DNA of 64,000 nucleotides from an uncultured Lachnospiraceae bacterium (GTDB lineage: Bacteria > Bacillota > Clostridia > Lachnospirales > Lachnospiraceae), in NCBI GenBank assembly GCA_910583965.1, contig CAJUAE010000001.1:67251-131250 (forward strand), given 5' to 3'. A program made the position numbers and the translations under genes. Below, one piece after another: positions 42,192 to 52,623 of the stretch (position 1 is its first letter; each line of letters opens with the position of its first letter). A model generated the notes under the pieces. That model saw nothing but the letters and a program-made list of their open reading frames with translations. It made no database searches and was not told the origin of the DNA.

Positions 42192-43328
42192 ATGTATAAA
42201 TTGTTGAAACAAGAAGGACGTGCTAAGCGCGCAGAAGTCACAACAGTTCATGGCGTGATTCAGACGCCAGTATTTATGAATGTCGGTACTGTAGCTGCGA
42301 TTAAAGGGGCAGTATCAACAGCAGATTTAGAAGATATTGGTACACAAGTAGAATTGTCTAACACCTATCATCTTCATGTTAGAACAGGAGATGAGGCAAT
42401 TAAGAAGCTTGGTGGCTTGCATAAGTTTATGTCATGGAAGAAACCGATTTTGACGGATTCTGGTGGATTCCAAGTCTTTTCGCTCGCAGGACTTCGCAGG
42501 ATTAAAGAGGAGGGAGTTTACTTTAACTCTCATATAGATGGAAGAAAGATTTTTATGGGACCAGAGGAGAGTATGCGTATTCAATCCAATCTCGCTTCCA
42601 CAATTGCAATGGCCTTTGATGAGTGCCCACCTAGCAAGGCAGATCGAAAGTATGTTGAAAATTCTGTTGCGCGTACAACACGTTGGCTTGAGCGGTGTAA
42701 AACTGAGATGCATAGGCTGAATGAACAAGAGGATACAATTAATAGAAATCAATTATTGTTTGGCATTAATCAGGGAGCAATCTATGCAGATATTCGTATT
42801 GAACATGCGAAGCGAATTTCTGAGATGGATTTGGATGGATATGCAGTGGGCGGATTGGCTGTTGGTGAGACGCATGAAGAAATGTATTATATTTTAGAGG
42901 AAACGGTTCCATATTTGCCAAAGGACAAGCCAACTTATCTGATGGGAGTAGGTACACCCGCAAATATTTTGGAAGGAGTAGAGCGTGGTATTGATTTTTT
43001 TGATTGCGTGTATCCAACTAGAAATGGGCGTCATGGACATTTGTATACAAACAATGGAAAAATCAATCTGTTTAATGCAAAGTATGAATTGGATTCTAGA
43101 CCGATTGAAGAAGGCTGTGGTTGTCCTGCTTGTCAAAGATATTCGAGGGCTTATATCCGTCATTTGCTAAAGGCAAAGGAAATGCTTGGTTTGCGGTTGT
43201 GTGTATTGCATAATTTATATTTCTACAATACGATGATGACGGAAATTAGAGATGCGCTTGATGCAGGGGAGTTTGCCTCCTATAAAAAACGTAAATTGGA
43301 AGGGATACAGGCAAATGGAAATGTGTGA
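42192..43328 (+). CDS. tgt: Queuine tRNA-ribosyltransferase
   Basis: Exchanges G34 for preQ1 in tRNAs with GUN anticodons. 378 aa. General acid/base D89 in TDSGGFQVFSL; nucleophile D271 in FFDCVYPTRNGRHG; zinc site CGCPAC..H in GCGCPACQRYSRAYIRHLL plus the downstream LHNLYFY. The ATG at 42192 gives the family N-terminus MYKLLKQEGRAKRAEV and has GAGGAG nine bases upstream; an earlier start at 42165 is less likely. queA is not adjacent, but yajC follows, a common order in Firmicutes. Confidence 0.95.
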   Translation: MYKLLKQEGRAKRAEVTTVHGVIQTPVFMNVGTVAAIKGAVSTADLEDIGTQVELSNTYHLHVRTGDEAIKKLGGLHKFMSWKKPILTDSGGFQVFSLAGLRRIKEEGVYFNSHIDGRKIFMGPEESMRIQSNLASTIAMAFDECPPSKADRKYVENSVARTTRWLERCKTEMHRLNEQEDTINRNQLLFGINQGAIYADIRIEHAKRISEMDLDGYAVGGLAVGETHEEMYYILEETVPYLPKDKPTYLMGVGTPANILEGVERGIDFFDCVYPTRNGRHGHLYTNNGKINLFNAKYELDSRPIEEGCGCPACQRYSRAYIRHLLKAKEMLGLRLCVLHNLYFYNTMMTEIRDALDAGEFASYKKRKLEGIQANGNV

Positions 43329-43563
43329 AAGAGTATGATTTTAGTAGCATTATAACAATGAAATTAATTAATTGTGAGTGTTACAATAATCGTTATTATA
43401 TTTTACTTGCTTATAAATATATTTGGACAGCGTTTTATAAATATTTTACTTGAAGTATTGGAAATTATTGTGTATGATATATACTATGTGTTTGACATAA
43501 GGGAATGCAACAGTAAATATTATGAGGTAGTTCCCAACGGCGATATAGGAGGAAAAGTTAGAT

Positions 43564-43890
43564 ATGAATTTATTGTTGACAGAAGGAGATGCAATGGCAG
43601 CAGGACAAGGAGCTGCAAGTATGATATCACTGGTTGTAATGGTGGTATTTTGGTTTGGAATTATGTATTTTCTAATGATTCGTCCTCAGAGAAAGGAGCA
43701 GAAGAAAAAGGCTGCTCTTGTCAATTCGGTGGAGGTTGGTGACAGTATTCTAACTACCAGCGGATTTTATGGCATGGTGATCGATGTCACAGATGAGGAT
43801 GTTATTGTAGAGTTTGGCAGTAATAAAAATTGCCGTATTCCTATGAAGAAGGCAGCAATCGAGCAGGTTGAGAAGCCAGACAGCGAATAG
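43564..43890 (+). CDS. yajC: Preprotein translocase subunit YajC
   Basis: Small inner-membrane accessory of SecDF, 108 aa. One membrane helix (about residues 18-42, ISLVVMVVFWFGIMYFLMI), immediately followed by the diagnostic RPQRKEQKK, then a cytoplasmic beta domain VGDSILTTSGFYGMVIDVTDEDVIVEFG. Preceded by AGGAGG. A terminator follows at 43902. A frame overlapping its 5' half (43374-43742) is a shadow. Confidence 0.94.
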   Translation: MNLLLTEGDAMAAGQGAASMISLVVMVVFWFGIMYFLMIRPQRKEQKKKAALVNSVEVGDSILTTSGFYGMVIDVTDEDVIVEFGSNKNCRIPMKKAAIEQVEKPDSE

Positions 43891-43901
43891 AATTATGATT
43901 T

Positions 43902-43936
43902 AAAAAAGTCTCCAAGGATATCAGGGAGATTTTTTT
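43902..43936 (+). terminator. Terminator after yajC
   Basis: AAAAAAGTCTCC pairs with GGGAGATTTTTTT across an AAGGATATCA loop, followed by the T run. Confidence 0.85.
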
Positions 43937-44138
43937 ATGTAATCTTGTTGAAATTTTCTGTCGAATGTAATATGATTGAGTATGTGTATATTTATTCCGG
44001 CGAGTAATGAGCTGAGTGGCTGCGAAGCGGACATTTGGTGAATGCTGCAAGGGTCTAATATCTTGCAGTTTGCGCAAGGGTGTTGACTGAAAGGATGGAA
44101 TGCAGCGAAAAACCATTCAAGGAAAGGGAGATAAAGGC
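43937..44138 (+). promoter_or_regulatory. Structured leader of leuB-ilvD-ilvB
   Basis: This leader carries a perfect hairpin CTGCAAG-n10-CTTGCAG (about 44044-44067) and further G+C-rich stretches (GGCGAGTAATGAGCTGAG, AAGGATGGAATGCAGCG). I looked for T-box (AGGGTGGTACCGCG) and ykkC-type cores and saw neither. A tiny ORF from 43981 (MCIFIPASNELSGCEADIW) is not rich in branched-chain codons, so classic attenuation is not supported. The mechanism is unresolved. Confidence 0.4.
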
Positions 44139-45239
44139 ATGAATTTGAATATTGTTTGTATACCTGGTGACGGAATTGGACCAGAAATTGTTACAGAAGC
44201 GAAGAAAGTACTAGATCAAGTTGCTAAAAAATATGGTCACAGTATTTCGTATAAAGATATTTTGATGGGTGGCGCATCGATTGATGCTTGTGGGGAACCA
44301 CTTACAGATGAGGCGATTGCTACAGCAAAAGCAGCAGATGCTGTTTTGATGGGATCGATTGGTGGAAATACTTCAACATCACCCTGGTATAAGTTGCCGC
44401 CACATTTAAGACCAGAGGCAGGACTTTTGAAATTAAGAAAGTCTTTAAATTTGTTTGCAAATTTAAGACCAGCTTATTTATATGAAGATTTAAAAGAAGC
44501 ATGTCCGTTGCGGGACGATATTATTGGTAGCGGATTTGATATGATGATTATGCGAGAACTTACAGGTGGATTGTATTTTGGAGAGCGCAGCACAAAAGAG
44601 GTGGATGGTGTTGTCACAGCAATCGATACATTGGCATACACAGAAAATGAGATTCGACGTATTGCTATTAAAGGTTTTGAGATTGCAATGAAACGCCGAA
44701 AAAAAGTGACTAGTGTCGATAAGGCAAATGTACTTGATTCTTCTCGGCTTTGGAGAAAAGTGGTGGAGGAAGTTGCAAAGGATTATCCAGAAGTCACATT
44801 GGAGCATATGCTTGTCGATAACTGTGCAATGCAACTTGTGAAGGACCCAAAACAATTTGATGTGATTTTGACAGAAAATATGTTTGGTGATATTCTTTCA
44901 GACGAAGCAAGTATGGTCACAGGGTCTATTGGTATGTTGTCTTCAGCAAGTTTAAATGATACAAAATTTGGACTTTATGAGCCGAGTGGTGGTTCTGCAC
45001 CAGACATTGCAGGAAAAGGAATTGCAAATCCAATTGCGACAATTTTAAGTGCAGCAATGATGCTTCGCTATTCGTTTGATTTGGATAAAGAAGCAGATGC
45101 TATTGAGGCAGCAGTGAAAAAAGTGCTTCAGGACGGTTATCGCACAATTGATATTATGCCACAGGAAGAACGAAAACATGCGAGCGTAAAGCAGGTTGGA
45201 ACAGCGGAAATGGGAGATTTGATTGTGAGGGGGATTTAA
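44139..45239 (+). CDS. leuB: 3-isopropylmalate dehydrogenase
   Basis: NAD-dependent oxidative decarboxylase of leucine synthesis, 366 aa. Starts [15 protein letters not shown]; substrate loop [19 protein letters not shown] (the L-R-x8-N-x-R-P signature separates LeuB from isocitrate dehydrogenase); [20 protein letters not shown]; metal-binding Asp in [17 protein letters not shown] at 44139 preferred over an in-frame start at 44100 because of GGGAG upstream. It heads an operon with ilvD and ilvB; leuA, leuC and leuD are not here. Confidence 0.95.
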   Translation: MNLNIVCIPGDGIGPEIVTEAKKVLDQVAKKYGHSISYKDILMGGASIDACGEPLTDEAIATAKAADAVLMGSIGGNTSTSPWYKLPPHLRPEAGLLKLRKSLNLFANLRPAYLYEDLKEACPLRDDIIGSGFDMMIMRELTGGLYFGERSTKEVDGVVTAIDTLAYTENEIRRIAIKGFEIAMKRRKKVTSVDKANVLDSSRLWRKVVEEVAKDYPEVTLEHMLVDNCAMQLVKDPKQFDVILTENMFGDILSDEASMVTGSIGMLSSASLNDTKFGLYEPSGGSAPDIAGKGIANPIATILSAAMMLRYSFDLDKEADAIEAAVKKVLQDGYRTIDIMPQEERKHASVKQVGTAEMGDLIVRGI

Positions 45240-45241
45240 GA

Positions 45242-46912
45242 ATGAAAAGTGATAATGTAAAAAGGGGAATGCAGCAGGCGCCACATAGAAGTCTGTTTCA
45301 CGCATTAGGATTTACGGAAGAAGAAATGCAGAAACCTATGGTTGGCATTGTCAGTTCTTATAATGAAATTGTGCCGGGACATATGAATTTGGATAAAATT
45401 GTAAACGCTGTGAAACTTGGCGTGGCAGAAGCGGGCGGTGTTCCGGTTGTTTTTCCGGCGATTGCAGTCTGTGACGGAATTGCCATGGGACACATTGGTA
45501 TGAAGTATTCTCTTGTCACAAGAGACTTGATAGCGGATTCTACGGAATGTATGGCTTTGGCACATCAGTTTGATGCGCTTGTTATGGTGCCAAACTGTGA
45601 CAAGAATGTTCCTGGTTTGCTAATGGCAGCAGCGCGCATCAATGTGCCGACAGTATTTGTGTCTGGTGGCCCAATGCTTGCAGGGCATGTAAAGGGACAA
45701 AAACGTAGTCTTTCTTCCATGTTTGAGGCAGTGGGTTCTTATGCGGCAGGTACGATGACGGAGGAAGATGTCTGTGAGTTTGAACAGAAGGCATGTCCTA
45801 CATGTGGTTCTTGCTCAGGCATGTATACAGCCAATTCTATGAATTGTTTGACAGAGGCGCTTGGTATGGGATTACAGGGAAATGGAACCATTCCAGCGGT
45901 GTATTCAGAGAGAATTAAATTGGCAAAACATGCTGGTATGGCAGTGATGGAATTGTTTAAGAAAAATATTTGTCCGCGTGATATTATGACAAAAGAAGCG
46001 ATTATCAATGCGCTTACTGTTGATATGGCGCTTGGGTGCTCCACCAATTCAATGCTTCATCTACCAGCAATTGCACATGAGATTGGTTTTGATTTTGACA
46101 TTTCTTACGCGAATGAAATCAGTGCGAAAACACCAAATCTTTGTCATCTTGCGCCAGCAGGACCTACTTATATGGAAGACTTGAACGAAGCAGGTGGTGT
46201 GTATGCAGTGATGAATGCTTTATCAGAGCTGGAACTTTTAAATGAAAATTGCATGACTGTGACAGGCAAAACAATCGGTGAGAATATTAAAGGCGTTCAG
46301 AATAAAAACCCTGAGGTTATAAGACCACTTGACAATCCATATAGCAAAACAGGAGGACTTGCTGTGCTGAAGGGGAATCTTGCACCTGATGGAAGTGTTG
46401 TAAAACGTTCTGCAGTTGCACCAGAGATGCTTGTGCATGAAGGGCCAGCACGTGTTTTTGAGTGTGAGGAAGACGCGATTGAGGCAATCAAAGGTGGAAA
46501 AATTGTTGCAGGAGATGTTGTGGTGATTCGTTATGAGGGGCCTAAAGGCGGTCCTGGTATGCGTGAGATGTTGAATCCTACATCGGCGATTGCAGGAATG
46601 GGACTTGGTTCTACGGTAGCACTGATTACAGATGGTCGTTTTTCTGGTGCATCGCGGGGAGCTTCGATTGGGCATGTGTCGCCAGAGGCTGCGGTGTGTG
46701 GACCGATTGCACTAGTTGAGGAGGGAGATATTATTTCTATCAACATTACAGAGTGCACTTTAAATGTCAAGGTATCTGATGAGGAGTTGGCAAAACGTCG
46801 TGCAAATTGGCAGCCAAGAGAACCAAAGATTACAACGGGTTATCTTGCAAGATACCGCGAACTTGTCACAAGTGGCAATCGGGGAGCGATATTGGAGCTT
46901 CCTAGGAAATAA
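45242..46912 (+). CDS. ilvD: Dihydroxy-acid dehydratase
   Basis: Fe-S dehydratase of valine/isoleucine synthesis, 556 aa. Cluster and Mg2+ region: NCDKNVPGL, then [16 protein letters not shown] (C188 and C191), and the C-terminal [24 protein letters not shown]...[21 protein letters not shown] block with the catalytic Ser. Starts two bases after leuB; the first ATG with weak Shine-Dalgarno is translationally coupled. Operon middle gene. Confidence 0.96.
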   Translation: MKSDNVKRGMQQAPHRSLFHALGFTEEEMQKPMVGIVSSYNEIVPGHMNLDKIVNAVKLGVAEAGGVPVVFPAIAVCDGIAMGHIGMKYSLVTRDLIADSTECMALAHQFDALVMVPNCDKNVPGLLMAAARINVPTVFVSGGPMLAGHVKGQKRSLSSMFEAVGSYAAGTMTEEDVCEFEQKACPTCGSCSGMYTANSMNCLTEALGMGLQGNGTIPAVYSERIKLAKHAGMAVMELFKKNICPRDIMTKEAIINALTVDMALGCSTNSMLHLPAIAHEIGFDFDISYANEISAKTPNLCHLAPAGPTYMEDLNEAGGVYAVMNALSELELLNENCMTVTGKTIGENIKGVQNKNPEVIRPLDNPYSKTGGLAVLKGNLAPDGSVVKRSAVAPEMLVHEGPARVFECEEDAIEAIKGGKIVAGDVVVIRYEGPKGGPGMREMLNPTSAIAGMGLGSTVALITDGRFSGASRGASIGHVSPEAAVCGPIALVEEGDIISINITECTLNVKVSDEELAKRRANWQPREPKITTGYLARYRELVTSGNRGAILELPRK

Positions 46913-46955
46913 CTGAGAAAATAACAATGTTTATATGACCAAAGGAGATTAAAAT

Positions 46956-48635
46956 ATGCAGTTAACAGGTTCACAAATTGTTATTGAATGTTTGAAAGAG
47001 CAGGGGGTTGATACCGTATTTGGTTATCCTGGTGGAACAATCCTGAATATTTATGATGAATTATATAAGCACAGTGATGAGATTACACATATTCTTACTT
47101 CTCATGAACAAGGCGCTTCTCATGCGGCTGACGGGTATGCGCGTGCAACGGGAAAGGTTGGAGTTTGTCTTGCGACAAGTGGTCCAGGAGCGACCAACCT
47201 TGTAACAGGGATTGCAACAGCTTACATGGATTCTGTTCCATTAGTGGCAATTACAGCCAATGTAAATTTGCCATTGCTTGGAAAGGATACTTTTCAGGAG
47301 GTTGATATTGCAGGCGTGACAATGCCAATCACAAAACATGGATATATTGTAAAAGATGTCACAAAACTTGCAGAGACCATCAGACGTGCATTTAAGATAG
47401 CAAAATCAGGAAGACCAGGACCAGTATTGGTTGATATTACTAAGGATGTAACAGCAAATAAATGTGAATTTATTCCAATAAAACCAGAACCACCAGTGAT
47501 TGTTAATTCATATACTGAAAATGATATTGATGTGGCACTTGATTTGATTAAAGCTGCGAAAAAACCTTATATTTATCTTGGCGGAGGTGCGATTATCTCT
47601 GGTGCATCGCGAGAAGTCAAGGAATTTGCTGAGAAAATACAAGCACCTGTGTGTGATACATTGATGGGAAAAGGCGCTTTTGATGGGAAAAGTACTCTTT
47701 ACACAGGCATGATTGGTATGCATGGTACTAAGACGTCAAATTATGGTGTCAGTCAGTGTGATTTGCTGATAGCGCTTGGAGCACGTTTTTCTGATCGTGT
47801 AGTGGGAAATCCAAAGAAGTTTGCAGAGAATGCAAAAATTTTACATATTGATATTGACGCTGCAGAAATTAATAAAAATATTAAGACAGATGCCTCTGTT
47901 ATTGGAGATTTAAAAACTGTTTTAAAAGAGCTAAATAGTAAGCTTGAGCAGCAGAATCATGATGCGTGGATTGCAGAGATAAAAGAATTGAAAGAAAAAT
48001 ATCCATTGCGATATGAATCAGATAAACTTACGTGTCCTTATATCATTGAAGAATTGGATAGAGTTACAGATGGAAAAGCAATTGTATCTACTGATGTAGG
48101 ACAACATCAAATGTGGGCGGCGCAATATTATCGATATACAGAGCCACGAACATTCCTTTCGTCTGGTGGACTTGGAACAATGGGATATGGACTGGGTGCT
48201 TGTATTGGTGCAAAGGTTGGAAGACCAGATAAAATTTGTGTCAATATTGCCGGAGATGGCTGTTTTCGTATGAATATGAATGAGTTGGCAACGGCAAGCC
48301 GCTATAATATTCCTATTATTCAGATTATTATCAATAATCATGTGCTGGGAATGGTTCGTCAGTGGCAGACATTGTTCTATGAGAAGCGATACTCGCAAAC
48401 AATTTTAACAGATAAAGTAGATTTTGTGAAAGTTTCTGAAGGGCTTGGTTGCGAGGCAATTCGTGTCACAAAGTGTGAGGAGGTAGGACCTGCTCTTGAA
48501 AAGGCAATTTCTCTGCAAAAGCCAGTTGTAATTGAGTGTGTCATTGAAGAAGATGACAAGGTATTTCCTATGGTTCCAGCAGGAGCAGCAATCAGTGAGG
48601 CATTTGACGCAGAGGATTTAAAGCAGCGCCAATAG
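46956..48635 (+). CDS. ilvB: Acetolactate synthase, large subunit
   Basis: TPP enzyme condensing pyruvate to acetolactate (or with 2-oxobutyrate), 559 aa. Catalytic Glu51 in SHEQGASHAADGYARATG; PYR, central and PP domains present; TPP motif GDGCFRMNMNELATASRYNIP-I-I-Q-I. AAGGAGA precedes the ATG. No regulatory subunit (ilvN/ilvH) follows; the next gene is an L,D-transpeptidase, so the small subunit must be elsewhere or absent. Could be a catabolic ALS in principle, but the leuB-ilvD context favours biosynthesis. Confidence 0.94.
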   Translation: MQLTGSQIVIECLKEQGVDTVFGYPGGTILNIYDELYKHSDEITHILTSHEQGASHAADGYARATGKVGVCLATSGPGATNLVTGIATAYMDSVPLVAITANVNLPLLGKDTFQEVDIAGVTMPITKHGYIVKDVTKLAETIRRAFKIAKSGRPGPVLVDITKDVTANKCEFIPIKPEPPVIVNSYTENDIDVALDLIKAAKKPYIYLGGGAIISGASREVKEFAEKIQAPVCDTLMGKGAFDGKSTLYTGMIGMHGTKTSNYGVSQCDLLIALGARFSDRVVGNPKKFAENAKILHIDIDAAEINKNIKTDASVIGDLKTVLKELNSKLEQQNHDAWIAEIKELKEKYPLRYESDKLTCPYIIEELDRVTDGKAIVSTDVGQHQMWAAQYYRYTEPRTFLSSGGLGTMGYGLGACIGAKVGRPDKICVNIAGDGCFRMNMNELATASRYNIPIIQIIINNHVLGMVRQWQTLFYEKRYSQTILTDKVDFVKVSEGLGCEAIRVTKCEEVGPALEKAISLQKPVVIECVIEEDDKVFPMVPAGAAISEAFDAEDLKQRQ

Positions 48636-48655
48636 AATTTTTGTAATAAGGTACT

Positions 48656-50146
48656 ATGAGAAAAATTTTATTAGGTTTTATTAGAGTGATAGGTGTGATG
48701 GCAGTGCTGGGAGTTGGTGCTGTCATCGCATTGGACCAATATTATCAAAATGTTTTTCCAATGTTTGTGATTATAAATGGTGTATATTGTACGGGTATGA
48801 CAGTGGAGAAAGTGACGGATATTCTAGATGATTCTTATGATTTGCATGCTGACAAAATTACAGTGCGCACAGTAGATGGTGTAATGCATGAACTTCCGCT
48901 TGACGAGTATGGAGTGACAATATCTTATAAACCAGCAGTTAAGAAATATATGCAACAGTGTAAATCGCAACCATTTCAATGGTTGGAGAATTGTTTAGTG
49001 TATTGGTTTAAACTAAAACCTCCGCAAATATATGATTTTTTGCATGCAACAGTGTATCCCACTTATTATTGTAATATGACTGTAATGATAGCAAAGTTGA
49101 ATGAAATAGCATGGCTTAATGACAATTTATATAATGATGAAAATACTATTTCCATTGTAAAGAGCATTAAAGAAGGATATGTTCTTGTAGATGAAACAAA
49201 GGATTTACTTTTAAAGGAAAATGCAGTAGAATTGATCTGTGCTGAGATTGTTAATCAATTAACAGACAAGGAAGAAATATCATTTTCAAATATTTTAATT
49301 GATTTGTCAGCTAGAGAAAATAAGGAAAAGTGCTACAAAAGTGTTCCTCATACAAAAGAGATGAAGGATATGTTTGCAAAATGGAAAGGCATTAGCGAAT
49401 TTCAGGACTTCCATTTGACGTATCAATTTGGTGATTGTGAGGAAGTTATTGACGAGGCAGTAGTTGCAGATTGGATGATGCTGGACGAGGAAAGCGAAAT
49501 TGTGTTTGATGAACAGAATCGCCCAGTACTTGATGAGACACTTATCAAGGAATATGTGGCATATTTGGCATCAACCTATAATACAGTAGGAATAGAGCGT
49601 AATTTTAAGGCGACAAGAGGCGATATTGTGAAAGTGTCTGGCGGAGAGTATGGCAATGAGATTGACGAGAAAGCAGAATATGAATTTTTGTTAAGTGCGT
49701 TTCTCAATAAAGAAAGCGGAATACGAACACCACAGTATTTGTCTGAGGCATGGGAAAAAGGCGTTGATGATATTGGGGATACATATGTCGAGGTTGACAT
49801 GGGTAATCAGCATATGTATTATTATGTAGATGGCGAGATTGTTATTGATACGCCAATCGTTACAGGAAATATTACGCAGAGATGGGGAACGCCTTCCAAA
49901 GTTTGCTCTGTGTATTTTAAACAGAAAAATAGAATACTTAGAGGTGCCAATTATGCGACGCCTGTCAAGTACTGGATGGCGGTTGATGGTCATATTGGGA
50001 TTCATGACGCTACTTGGCGCAAGGAATTTGGAGGCGAGATTTATCAGACAGATGGTTCTCATGGCTGCATTAATACACCGCTTGAAATAATGACAGAGTT
50101 ATATGATAATGTGAAAATTGGTACACCTGTTATTATGTTTTATTGA
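48656..50146 (+). CDS. L,D-transpeptidase (YkuD) with N-terminal membrane anchor
   Basis: Cell-wall enzyme forming 3-3 crosslinks or attaching proteins. 496 aa. Membrane helix about residues 8-28 (VIGVMAVLGVGAVIALDQYY), two PG_binding_4-like segments (about 40-130 and 200-310), then the YkuD domain (about 375-496) beginning YVEVDMGNQHMYYYVDG. Catalytic motif HIGIHDATWR..GSHGCINTP with nucleophile C471. Commonly found in Clostridia. Follows ilvB by 20 bases, with no internal terminator, so it may be read with the ilv operon. Confidence 0.92.
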   Translation: MRKILLGFIRVIGVMAVLGVGAVIALDQYYQNVFPMFVIINGVYCTGMTVEKVTDILDDSYDLHADKITVRTVDGVMHELPLDEYGVTISYKPAVKKYMQQCKSQPFQWLENCLVYWFKLKPPQIYDFLHATVYPTYYCNMTVMIAKLNEIAWLNDNLYNDENTISIVKSIKEGYVLVDETKDLLLKENAVELICAEIVNQLTDKEEISFSNILIDLSARENKEKCYKSVPHTKEMKDMFAKWKGISEFQDFHLTYQFGDCEEVIDEAVVADWMMLDEESEIVFDEQNRPVLDETLIKEYVAYLASTYNTVGIERNFKATRGDIVKVSGGEYGNEIDEKAEYEFLLSAFLNKESGIRTPQYLSEAWEKGVDDIGDTYVEVDMGNQHMYYYVDGEIVIDTPIVTGNITQRWGTPSKVCSVYFKQKNRILRGANYATPVKYWMAVDGHIGIHDATWRKEFGGEIYQTDGSHGCINTPLEIMTELYDNVKIGTPVIMFY

Positions 50147-50205
50147 TGCTTTGAGAAGATGAATCAATAGACAATAAATCGTGTCTGTTTGGTATTATGA
50201 CAAAG

Positions 50206-50238
50206 ATCAACATTTTTATCGTTTAAAATGTTGTTGAT
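50206..50238. terminator. A+T-rich hairpin between L,D-transpeptidase and serC
   Basis: ATCAACATTTT and AAAATGTTGTTGAT pair around a short loop. Weak G+C content makes termination uncertain; an operator for serC is also possible. Confidence 0.45.
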
Positions 50239-50311
50239 ATAGATTTAAGACAGTTATACTACTTAATAAAAGCATATGTCGAATTGTAAAGAAATTAGGA
50301 GGAGTTAGAAA

Positions 50312-51394
50312 ATGTCTAGAGTGTACAATTTTTCAGCAGGTCCCGCAGTTTTACCTGAAGAAGTTCTTAAAGAAGCTGCAGATGAAATGTTAGATTATAA
50401 AGGAACTGGTATGTCTGTGATGGAGATGAGTCATCGTTCCAAGGCTTACGATAAAATTATCAAAGAAGCTGAAGCAGATTTGAGAGAACTTATGAATATT
50501 CCTGACAATTATAAGGTGCTGTTTTTGCAAGGAGGCGCGAGTCAGCAGTTTGCTATGATTCCTATGAATCTTATGAAAAATGGTGTCGCAGACTATATTG
50601 TGACTGGTCAGTGGGCGAAAAAGGCGTATCAAGAGGCATGTCTTTTTGGCAAGGCGAATAAGATTGCATCAAGTGAGGATCAGACATTCTCTTATATACC
50701 AGATTGTTCTGATTTACCAATTTCTGAGGATGCAGACTATGTATATATCTGTGAAAATAATACAATTTATGGTACAAAGTTCAAGACATTGCCAGACACA
50801 AAGGGAAAAACACTTGTGGCAGATGTATCTTCATGTTTCCTGTCAGAGCCAGTGGATGTTACAAAATATGGAGTTATTTATGGTGGTGTTCAGAAAAATA
50901 TTGGGCCGGCTGGTGTTGTGATTGTAATTATCAGGGAAGATTTAATTACGGATGATGTTCTTCCAGGAACCCCAACCATGTTAAAGTACAAAACACATGC
51001 AGATAATGATTCGCTCTACAATACACCGCCTGCGTATGGCATCTATATCTGCGGAAAAGTATTCAAGTGGCTTAAAAAGCAGGGTGGACTTGAGAAGATG
51101 AAGGAGTACAATGAGAAAAAAGCGAAGATTCTCTATGATTTTCTTGATGAGAGTAAGCTTTTTCATGGAACAGTTAGAAAAGAGGACCGCTCTTTAATGA
51201 ATGTTCCGTTTGTGACAGGCAGTGAAGAACTGGATGCGAAGTTTGTTAAAGAAGCGAAAGAGGCAGGATTTGAGAATCTAAAAGGTCACAGGACGGTTGG
51301 TGGAATGCGTGCAAGTATCTATAACGCAATGCCAATTGAAGGTGTAGAGAAGCTTGTGGAGTTTATGAAAAAATTTGAGGAGGAGAACCGATAA
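50312..51394 (+). CDS. serC: Phosphoserine aminotransferase
   Basis: PLP enzyme converting 3-phosphohydroxypyruvate to phosphoserine, 360 aa. Starts RVYNFSAGPAVLPEEVL; GGASQQFAMIPMNL binds the PLP phosphate; Schiff-base Lys195 in YGGVQKNIGPAG; C-terminal GHRTVGGMRASIYNAMP. AGGAGG-type ribosome site. The stop codon overlaps the serA start (TAATG), so serC and serA are translationally coupled. Confidence 0.96.
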   Translation: MSRVYNFSAGPAVLPEEVLKEAADEMLDYKGTGMSVMEMSHRSKAYDKIIKEAEADLRELMNIPDNYKVLFLQGGASQQFAMIPMNLMKNGVADYIVTGQWAKKAYQEACLFGKANKIASSEDQTFSYIPDCSDLPISEDADYVYICENNTIYGTKFKTLPDTKGKTLVADVSSCFLSEPVDVTKYGVIYGGVQKNIGPAGVVIVIIREDLITDDVLPGTPTMLKYKTHADNDSLYNTPPAYGIYICGKVFKWLKKQGGLEKMKEYNEKKAKILYDFLDESKLFHGTVRKEDRSLMNVPFVTGSEELDAKFVKEAKEAGFENLKGHRTVGGMRASIYNAMPIEGVEKLVEFMKKFEEENR

Positions 51395-52557
51395 TGTATC
51401 AATATAAATGCCTGAATCCTATTTCAGATATAGGTTTATCAAGATTTACAGAGAATTACCAGACAACAGATGACATTACACAGGCAGAGGGAGTGCTTGT
51501 CAGAAGTGCATCAATGCATGAGATGGAACTTCCAAAGACACTTCTTGCAGTTGCAAGAGCTGGCGCAGGAGTGAACAATATTCCGCTTGACAAGTGTGCA
51601 GAACAGGGAATTGTTGTGTTTAATACACCTGGGGCCAATGCAAATGGAGTGAAAGAGCTTGTGTTTGCTGGTATGCTTCTTGCGTCGAGAGATATTATTG
51701 GAGGAATTGACTGGGTAAAAGCTAATGCGAGTTCTGAGACTGTTGCAAAGGATGCAGAAAAGGAGAAAAAGAACTTTGCAGGGACAGAAATTCAAGGTAA
51801 AAAATTGGGTATCATCGGTCTTGGTGCGATTGGTATTCGTGTGGCAAATGCAGCAGTAGCGCTTGGAATGGATGTTTATGGATATGATCCATATCTTTCA
51901 GTAGATGCTGCGTTAAAGATTTCCCGTGAAGTGAAACATGTTGTTAATGTAGACGACATTTATGCAAACTGTGATTTTATTACGATTCATGTACCACTAA
52001 TGGATGCGACCAAAGGAATGATTAATGCTGCTGCCATTGCAAAGATGAAATCGGGTGTAATTGTGTTAAACTTTGCAAGAGATTTGCTTGTCAATGAGAA
52101 GGATATGATTTCTGCACTGGAGTCAGGAAAGGTTAGAAAGTATATATCAGACTTTCCAAATCCGACGACAGCGGGGCAGAAGGGGTGCATTGTTATTCCA
52201 CATCTTGGCGCTTCTACAGAGGAATCCGAAGATAACTGTGCTGTGATGGCAGTGGATGAATTGAAAGATTATCTTGAGAATGGCAATATTAGAAACAGCG
52301 TTAATTATCCTACATGTGATATGGGTGTGTGCAATAATATTGGAAGGGTGGCAATATTGCACAAGAATATTGCAAATATGATTACACAATTCACGGCTGC
52401 TTTTGGTGCATCAGGAATTAATATCAGTGATATGACGAATAAGTCAAGAGGAGAGTATGCCTATACGCTAATGGATATTGAGAAACCTGCAGATGAAAAG
52501 ATTCTTGAGCAGTTAAATCATATTGATGGCGTGTTCCGTGTACGTATTGTAAAGTAA
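51394..52557 (+). CDS. serA: D-3-phosphoglycerate dehydrogenase
   Basis: First enzyme of serine synthesis, 387 aa. Rossmann motif GLGAIGIRVANAAVALGMDVYGYDP (residues about 140-165), active-site His270 in IPHLGASTEESEDN, and a C-terminal ACT domain (about 315-387; NMITQFTAAFGASGINISDM) for allosteric control. Shorter than the E. coli enzyme at the N-terminus and lacking the long intervening domain of mycobacterial SerA. A strong terminator follows. A DUF1015 gene that often completes this operon lies 5.2 kb further on (57761). Confidence 0.93.
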   Translation: MYQYKCLNPISDIGLSRFTENYQTTDDITQAEGVLVRSASMHEMELPKTLLAVARAGAGVNNIPLDKCAEQGIVVFNTPGANANGVKELVFAGMLLASRDIIGGIDWVKANASSETVAKDAEKEKKNFAGTEIQGKKLGIIGLGAIGIRVANAAVALGMDVYGYDPYLSVDAALKISREVKHVVNVDDIYANCDFITIHVPLMDATKGMINAAAIAKMKSGVIVLNFARDLLVNEKDMISALESGKVRKYISDFPNPTTAGQKGCIVIPHLGASTEESEDNCAVMAVDELKDYLENGNIRNSVNYPTCDMGVCNNIGRVAILHKNIANMITQFTAAFGASGINISDMTNKSRGEYAYTLMDIEKPADEKILEQLNHIDGVFRVRIVK

Positions 52558-52572
52558 AGGTGGAACGAGTTC

Positions 52573-52623
52573 AAAAATTGTGCGAATAGGAAAAATTTAG
52601 TTTTCCCTATTCGCACAATTTTT
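52573..52623. terminator. Terminator after serA
   Basis: Perfect 18-base arms (52573-52590 and 52606-52623), core TGTGCGAATAGG/CCTATTCGCACA, with A run before and T run after; works in both directions. Confidence 0.9.

Noticed and set aside
43374..43742. A 122-aa ORF overlapping yajC
   Set aside because: It lacks a ribosome site, has low-complexity content, and overlaps the clearly genuine yajC reading frame.
43981..44040. Leader peptide for attenuation of leuB-ilvD-ilvB
   Set aside because: The short frame is not rich in Leu, Ile or Val codons and has no convincing ribosome site.
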